From the NCBI RefSeq assembly GCF_002095385.1, contig NZ_MIPP01000021.1, forward strand, positions 1 to 64,000: a DNA stretch of 64,000 nt, in the 5' to 3' direction. The notes beneath the pieces were generated by a model that was not told the DNA's origin, made no database searches, and saw only the letters and a list, made by a program, of their open reading frames with translations. A program made the position numbers and the translations under genes. The stretch's first letter is position 1. Each line of letters opens with the position of its first letter. This stretch comes from Pantoea eucrina (GTDB taxonomy: Bacteria; Pseudomonadota; Gammaproteobacteria; Enterobacterales; Enterobacteriaceae). Below, piece after piece: positions 60,463-64,000 of the stretch.

Positions 60463-62034
60463 ATGTTAGATATTGTCGAGCTGTCGCGCTTACAGTTTGC
60501 CCTGACGGCGATGTACCACTTTCTGTTCGTGCCATTAACGCTGGGTATGGCGTTTCTGCTGGCGATCATGGAAACCGTCTACGTGCTGTCGGGCAAACAG
60601 ATTTATAAAGATATGACCAAATTCTGGGGCAAGTTGTTTGGCATCAACTTTGCGCTGGGCGTGGCCACCGGACTCACCATGGAGTTTCAGTTCGGCACTA
60701 ACTGGTCCTATTACTCCCATTACGTCGGCGATATTTTCGGGGCGCCGCTGGCCATTGAAGGATTAATGGCGTTCTTTCTTGAATCCACCTTTGTAGGCCT
60801 GTTTTTCTTTGGCTGGGACCGGCTGGGCAAAGTTCAGCATCTGGCGGTCACCTGGTTGGTGGCGCTGGGATCCAACCTCTCTGCGCTCTGGATCCTGGTG
60901 GCCAATGGCTGGATGCAAAATCCCATCGCCGCAGCATTCAACGCTGAAACCATGCGTATGGAAATGCTGAGCTTTTCAGAGCTGGTGCTTAACCCGGTCG
61001 CACAGGTGAAATTTGTACATACCGTGGCGGCGGGCTATACCGCTGGCGCTATGTTTGTTCTGGGGATCAGCGGCTGGTATCTGCTTAAAGGGCGCGATGT
61101 GGCGTTTGCCCGCCGCTCCTTTGCTATTGCGGCCAGTTTCGGCATGGCGGCAGTGCTCTCGGTGATTGTGCTCGGCGATGAGTCGGGCTACGAGATGGGG
61201 GATGTCCAGAAAACCAAACTGGCCGCAATTGAGGCGGAGTGGGAGACCCAGCCGGCACCCGCCGCCTTTACGTTATTTGGTATACCGAATCAGGAGACGC
61301 AGGAGAACAAATATGCGATTCAGATTCCGTATCTGCTTGGCCTTATCGCCACGCGCTCAGTGGATAAACCCGTTACCGGCCTGAAAGAACTGCAGGCTCA
61401 GCATGAGGTGCGGATCCGTAACGGCATCAAAGCGTATGGCCTGCTCAATGCGCTGCGCAGCGGCAATCAGGACCCGGAAGTCCGCCGCGCGTTTGAAGCC
61501 AGCAAGCAGGATCTTGGCTACGGCCTGCTGCTTAAGCGCTACACCCCGACGGTCACCGATGCCAGCGAAGCGCAGATACAACAGGCGGTGAAAGACGCCA
61601 TTCCGCGCGTGGCGCCGCTCTATTTTGCCTTCCGTATCATGGTGCTGTGCGGCGCGCTGTTGCTGGCGATTATTGCCCTCTCATTCTGGAGCGTAGTCCG
61701 CGACCGGATCGGTCAGCAGCGCTGGCTGCTGAAAGCCGCACTGTATGGCATTCCGCTGCCGTGGATCGCTATCGAGGCGGGCTGGTTTGTTGCGGAGTAC
61801 GGGCGTCAGCCGTGGGCAATCGGTGAAGTGTTACCCACCGCCGTAGCGAACTCTTCGCTGACCGTGGGAGACGTGCTGTTTTCGATGACGCTGATTTGCG
61901 GACTCTACACGCTGTTTCTGGTGGCAGAGATGTATCTGATGTTCCGGTTTGCCCGCCTGGGGCCGGGCAGCCTGAAAACCGGCCGCTATCACAATGAATC
62001 AGTGCAGATCGCTACGCAGCCAGAGCGCGGCTAA
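60463..62034 (+). CDS. cydA: Cytochrome bd-I ubiquinol oxidase subunit I
   Basis: CydA binds the three hemes and oxidises ubiquinol. ATG at 60463, after AAGGAG, gives [20 protein letters not shown] and 523 residues (E. coli 522). The heme d/b595 ligand His19, His186 ([11 protein letters not shown]), and the quinol (Q) loop with [20 protein letters not shown] are present, including the long Q-loop typical of enterobacteria. About nine helices. Confidence 0.98.
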   Translation: MLDIVELSRLQFALTAMYHFLFVPLTLGMAFLLAIMETVYVLSGKQIYKDMTKFWGKLFGINFALGVATGLTMEFQFGTNWSYYSHYVGDIFGAPLAIEGLMAFFLESTFVGLFFFGWDRLGKVQHLAVTWLVALGSNLSALWILVANGWMQNPIAAAFNAETMRMEMLSFSELVLNPVAQVKFVHTVAAGYTAGAMFVLGISGWYLLKGRDVAFARRSFAIAASFGMAAVLSVIVLGDESGYEMGDVQKTKLAAIEAEWETQPAPAAFTLFGIPNQETQENKYAIQIPYLLGLIATRSVDKPVTGLKELQAQHEVRIRNGIKAYGLLNALRSGNQDPEVRRAFEASKQDLGYGLLLKRYTPTVTDASEAQIQQAVKDAIPRVAPLYFAFRIMVLCGALLLAIIALSFWSVVRDRIGQQRWLLKAALYGIPLPWIAIEAGWFVAEYGRQPWAIGEVLPTAVANSSLTVGDVLFSMTLICGLYTLFLVAEMYLMFRFARLGPGSLKTGRYHNESVQIATQPERG

Positions 62035-62046
62035 AGGAGAGCAACC

Positions 62047-63186
62047 ATGTTTGACTACGAAGTGTTACGTTTTGTCTGGTGGCTGCTGATTGGCATACTG
62101 CTGATCGGCTTTGCCGTGGCGGACGGTTTTGATATGGGGGTCGGTATGCTGACGCCCGTGCTCGGACGCAGCGACACCGAGCGCCGTATTATGATCAATA
62201 CGATTGCACCGCACTGGGACGGCAATCAGGTCTGGCTGATCACGGCTGGCGGTGCGCTGTTTGCCGCCTGGCCCATGGTCTATGCCGCCGCCTTCTCTGG
62301 TTTCTATGTCGCCATGATTCTGGTGCTCGCCTCGCTCTTTTTTCGCCCGGTGGGTTTTGATTATCGATCCAAAATTGAAGACAGGCGCTGGCGTGCCGTG
62401 TGGGACTGGGGCATCTTTGCCGGCAGTTTTGTTCCGCCGCTGGTGATAGGCGTTGCCTTTGGCAATCTGCTGCAGGGGGTGCCGTTTCATGCAGATAGCT
62501 ATCTGCGTCTGTTCTATACCGGCAATTTCTTCCAGCTGCTCAATCCATTTGGCCTGCTGGCGGGAGTCATCAGCGTGGCGATGATCCTGACCCAGGGCGC
62601 CACCTATCTGCAGATGCGCACCTGCGGTGAGCTGCATTTACGTGCGCGCAGCGCGGCGCAGGCGGGGGCGCTGGTGATGCTCATCGCCTTTGTGCTGGCG
62701 GGCTTGTGGGTAAAATATGGCCTTGACGGCTATGTAGTGAAAAGCGTTATCGATCACCACGCAGCCTCTAATCCACTGGGCAAAGAGGTGGTGCGCGAGG
62801 CGGGTGCCTGGCTGCGTAATTTTGAGCAGATGCCGCTGCTGTGGGCGTTTCCGCTGCTGGGCGCTGTTCTGCCGCTGCTTACACTACTTTGTTCGCGCGG
62901 CGAGCGGGGTGCCTGGGCATTCATCTTCTCTTCCCTGACGCTGGCCTGCGTCATCATGACCGCCGGTATTGCGCTGTTCCCGTTTATCATGCCCTCCAGC
63001 ACCGTGCCGGGTAGCAGCCTGACCCTCTGGGATGCCACCTCCAGCCTGCTGACGCTGAAGATTATGACCATCGCCGCACTCATCTTTGTGCCGATCATTC
63101 TGGCCTACACCAGCTGGTGCTACTACAAAATGTTCGGTCGCATTACCCAAGATGATATTGAACGCAACACGCACTCTCTCTACTGA
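62047..63186 (+). CDS. cydB: Cytochrome bd-I ubiquinol oxidase subunit II
   Basis: CydB is the membrane partner of CydA. The 379 residues (E. coli 379) begin MFDYEVLRFVWWLLIG and include ADGFDMGVGML, APHWDGNQVWLI and FRPVGFDYRSK, with eight or nine helices. It lies 12 bases after cydA. Confidence 0.98.
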   Translation: MFDYEVLRFVWWLLIGILLIGFAVADGFDMGVGMLTPVLGRSDTERRIMINTIAPHWDGNQVWLITAGGALFAAWPMVYAAAFSGFYVAMILVLASLFFRPVGFDYRSKIEDRRWRAVWDWGIFAGSFVPPLVIGVAFGNLLQGVPFHADSYLRLFYTGNFFQLLNPFGLLAGVISVAMILTQGATYLQMRTCGELHLRARSAAQAGALVMLIAFVLAGLWVKYGLDGYVVKSVIDHHAASNPLGKEVVREAGAWLRNFEQMPLLWAFPLLGAVLPLLTLLCSRGERGAWAFIFSSLTLACVIMTAGIALFPFIMPSSTVPGSSLTLWDATSSLLTLKIMTIAALIFVPIILAYTSWCYYKMFGRITQDDIERNTHSLY

Positions 63187-63201
63187 TTAAGGAGCTTTTG
63201 C

Positions 63202-63315
63202 ATGTGGTATTTTGCCTGGATCCTCGGCACGCTGCTGGCCTGCGCATTAGGTGTGATCACCGCCCTGGCGCTGGAGCAGAGAGATGCAAACCGTGCACAG
63301 GATGACAACGCCTGA
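63202..63315 (+). CDS. cydX: Cytochrome bd-I small subunit CydX
   Basis: CydX is a one-helix subunit that stabilises the bd oxidase hemes. The 37 residues start MWYFAWILGTLLACALGVI and continue TALALEQRDANRAQDD, with the same length and N-terminal helix as E. coli CydX. AAGGAG precedes the ATG by 9 bases. It is below common size cut-offs and easily missed. It starts 15 bases after cydB. Confidence 0.97.
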   Translation: MWYFAWILGTLLACALGVITALALEQRDANRAQDDNA

Positions 63316-63350
63316 TCGGTCAGCATGCTGGCCGGTAGCATGAGGTAATA

Positions 63351-63376
63351 AAGGGGTCCGGACGGGCCCTTTTTTT
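63351..63376 (+). terminator. terminator after cydX
   Basis: AAGGGGTCC-GGAC-GGGCCCTT followed by Ts, with one bulged G and a G-U pair. It ends cydABX about 36 bases after cydX, where E. coli continues into ybgE. Confidence 0.8.
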
Positions 63377-63505
63377 GTGCCTGTTAACGGCACACTCGCC
63401 TGACTGCAGACCAGGACTTTTGTCAGCATCAGGTCAGGAAATGTTGAGTAATTCCTTCTGGTTGTTACCGTCAGATAATTATTTTCTTCTGGCTCTGGCG
63501 GACCA

Positions 63506-63534
63506 TTCCCAAGCGGATCGCTCTTGCGTATAGT
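63506..63534 (+). promoter_or_regulatory. possible promoter for ybgC-tol
   Basis: TTCCCA (63506-63511), 17 bases, TATAGT (63529-63534). The -10 is good and the -35 moderate. It lies between the cydX terminator and ybgC, where the tol-pal operon needs its own start. Confidence 0.4.
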
Positions 63535-63566
63535 AGCAACGTTTAAAAATGAGACCGGGATGTAGA

Positions 63567-63971
63567 GTGAGTACAACGCTGTTTCGCTGGCCGGTGCGGG
63601 TCTACTATGAAGATACCGATGCCGGAGGTGTGGTTTACCACGCCAGCTATCTTGCTTTTTATGAACGAGCACGTACCGAAATGCTGCGTCAGCGCCATTT
63701 CAATCAACACGTCCTGTTAGAAGAGCAGGTCGCATTTGTGGTACGGCGCATGACGGTGGAGTTCATCGCCGCGGCTCGCCTTGACGACCTTCTGGAGATA
63801 CAGACCGAAGTGACCTCAATGACCCGCGCAACCATGACCTTCACCCAGCGTATCGTCAATGCTGAAGGCAGGGTGCTCAACGAGGCGGATGTCCTGATCG
63901 CCTGCATTAACCCACACCTGATGAAGCCGATTGCGCTTCCCAAGTCTATTGTCGCGGAGTTCAAGCAGTGA
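63567..63971 (+). CDS. ybgC: Acyl-CoA thioester hydrolase YbgC
   Basis: YbgC is a hotdog-fold thioesterase of the tol-pal cluster, linked to phospholipid metabolism. GTG at 63567 gives (M)[17 protein letters not shown] and 134 residues, the E. coli length; the ATG 18 bases upstream adds unmatched residues. The active-site motif is [17 protein letters not shown] with the catalytic Asp. It overlaps the tolQ start by 4 bases. Confidence 0.97.
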   Translation: MSTTLFRWPVRVYYEDTDAGGVVYHASYLAFYERARTEMLRQRHFNQHVLLEEQVAFVVRRMTVEFIAAARLDDLLEIQTEVTSMTRATMTFTQRIVNAEGRVLNEADVLIACINPHLMKPIALPKSIVAEFKQ

Positions 63972-64000
63972 CTGACATGAATGTTCTTGATTTGTTCCTG
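63968..64000 (+). CDS. tolQ: TolQ N-terminus, truncated by the window end
   Basis: GTG at 63968 overlaps the ybgC stop and encodes (M)[10 protein letters not shown], nearly identical to the E. coli TolQ start MTDMNILDLFL. TolQ is the proton-driven stator of the Tol-Pal system. Only 11 codons are visible. Confidence 0.9.
   Translation, partial: MTDMNVLDLFL

Noticed and set aside
63440-63540. Frame encoding a hydrophobic stretch resembling the YbgE end
   Set aside because: The frame is closed by a stop shortly upstream and only a few residues are similar, so it is probably chance.

Overview
The window is a stretch of enterobacterial core chromosome at roughly 55 percent GC. Gene content and order follow the Escherichia coli rlpA-to-tolQ segment almost gene for gene. 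Protein divergence and the accessory choices suggest an Erwiniaceae member (Pantoea, Erwinia or Mixta type). These choices are a DUF969/DUF979 plus pcp module beside pxpBCA, a solitary kdpE, no chiPQ, no potE-speF, no kdpFABCD, no cobC and no ybgE. The genus is an inference. I see no IS element, prophage, CRISPR array or plasmid-type gene.

Layout. 1-9660 (minus): cell elongation and housekeeping genes rlpA (broken by two frameshifts), mrdB, mrdA, rlmH, rsfS, nadD, holA, lptE, leuS. 9962-10444: ybeL. 10503-13700 (minus): gltIJKL glutamate/aspartate importer with an attenuating hairpin after gltI. 14105-19772 (minus): lnt, corC, ybeY, ybeZ, miaB. 20011-21183: ubiF. 21287-21951 (minus): seven tRNA genes in the E. 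coli metT-glnX order. 22169-23836: asnB. 24135-30522: the nag regulon, nagBACD divergent from nagE. 30672-38870: glnS, a small unknown protein, fur with its uof leader ORF, fldA, ybfE, ybfF, seqA, pgm and a lone kdpE. 39108-48343 (plus): ybfA, ybgA, phrB, ybgI, the 5-oxoproline genes pxpBCA with two membrane proteins and pcp, then nei. 48415-59912: gltA divergent from sdhCDAB-sucABCD. 60463-63315: cydABX. 63567-64000: ybgC and the first codons of tolQ.

How it works together. The right third is a respiratory and TCA block: citrate synthase, succinate dehydrogenase, oxoglutarate dehydrogenase, succinyl-CoA synthetase and the bd oxidase. The nag block takes up and catabolises GlcNAc under NagC and CRP. 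Pcp, the DUF969/DUF979 membrane pair and PxpABC can together release, import and hydrolyse 5-oxoproline to glutamate, while gltIJKL imports glutamate directly. Most units end in clear intrinsic terminators.

Nothing here is a clearly undescribed system. The best second-look items are the double frameshift in rlpA, the orphan kdpE, the unknown 131-residue protein between glnS and fur, the DUF523-DUF1722 protein joined to photolyase, the 5-oxoproline module, the conserved uof leader ORF, the paired nag operators and the non-terminator hairpins inside sdh-suc.
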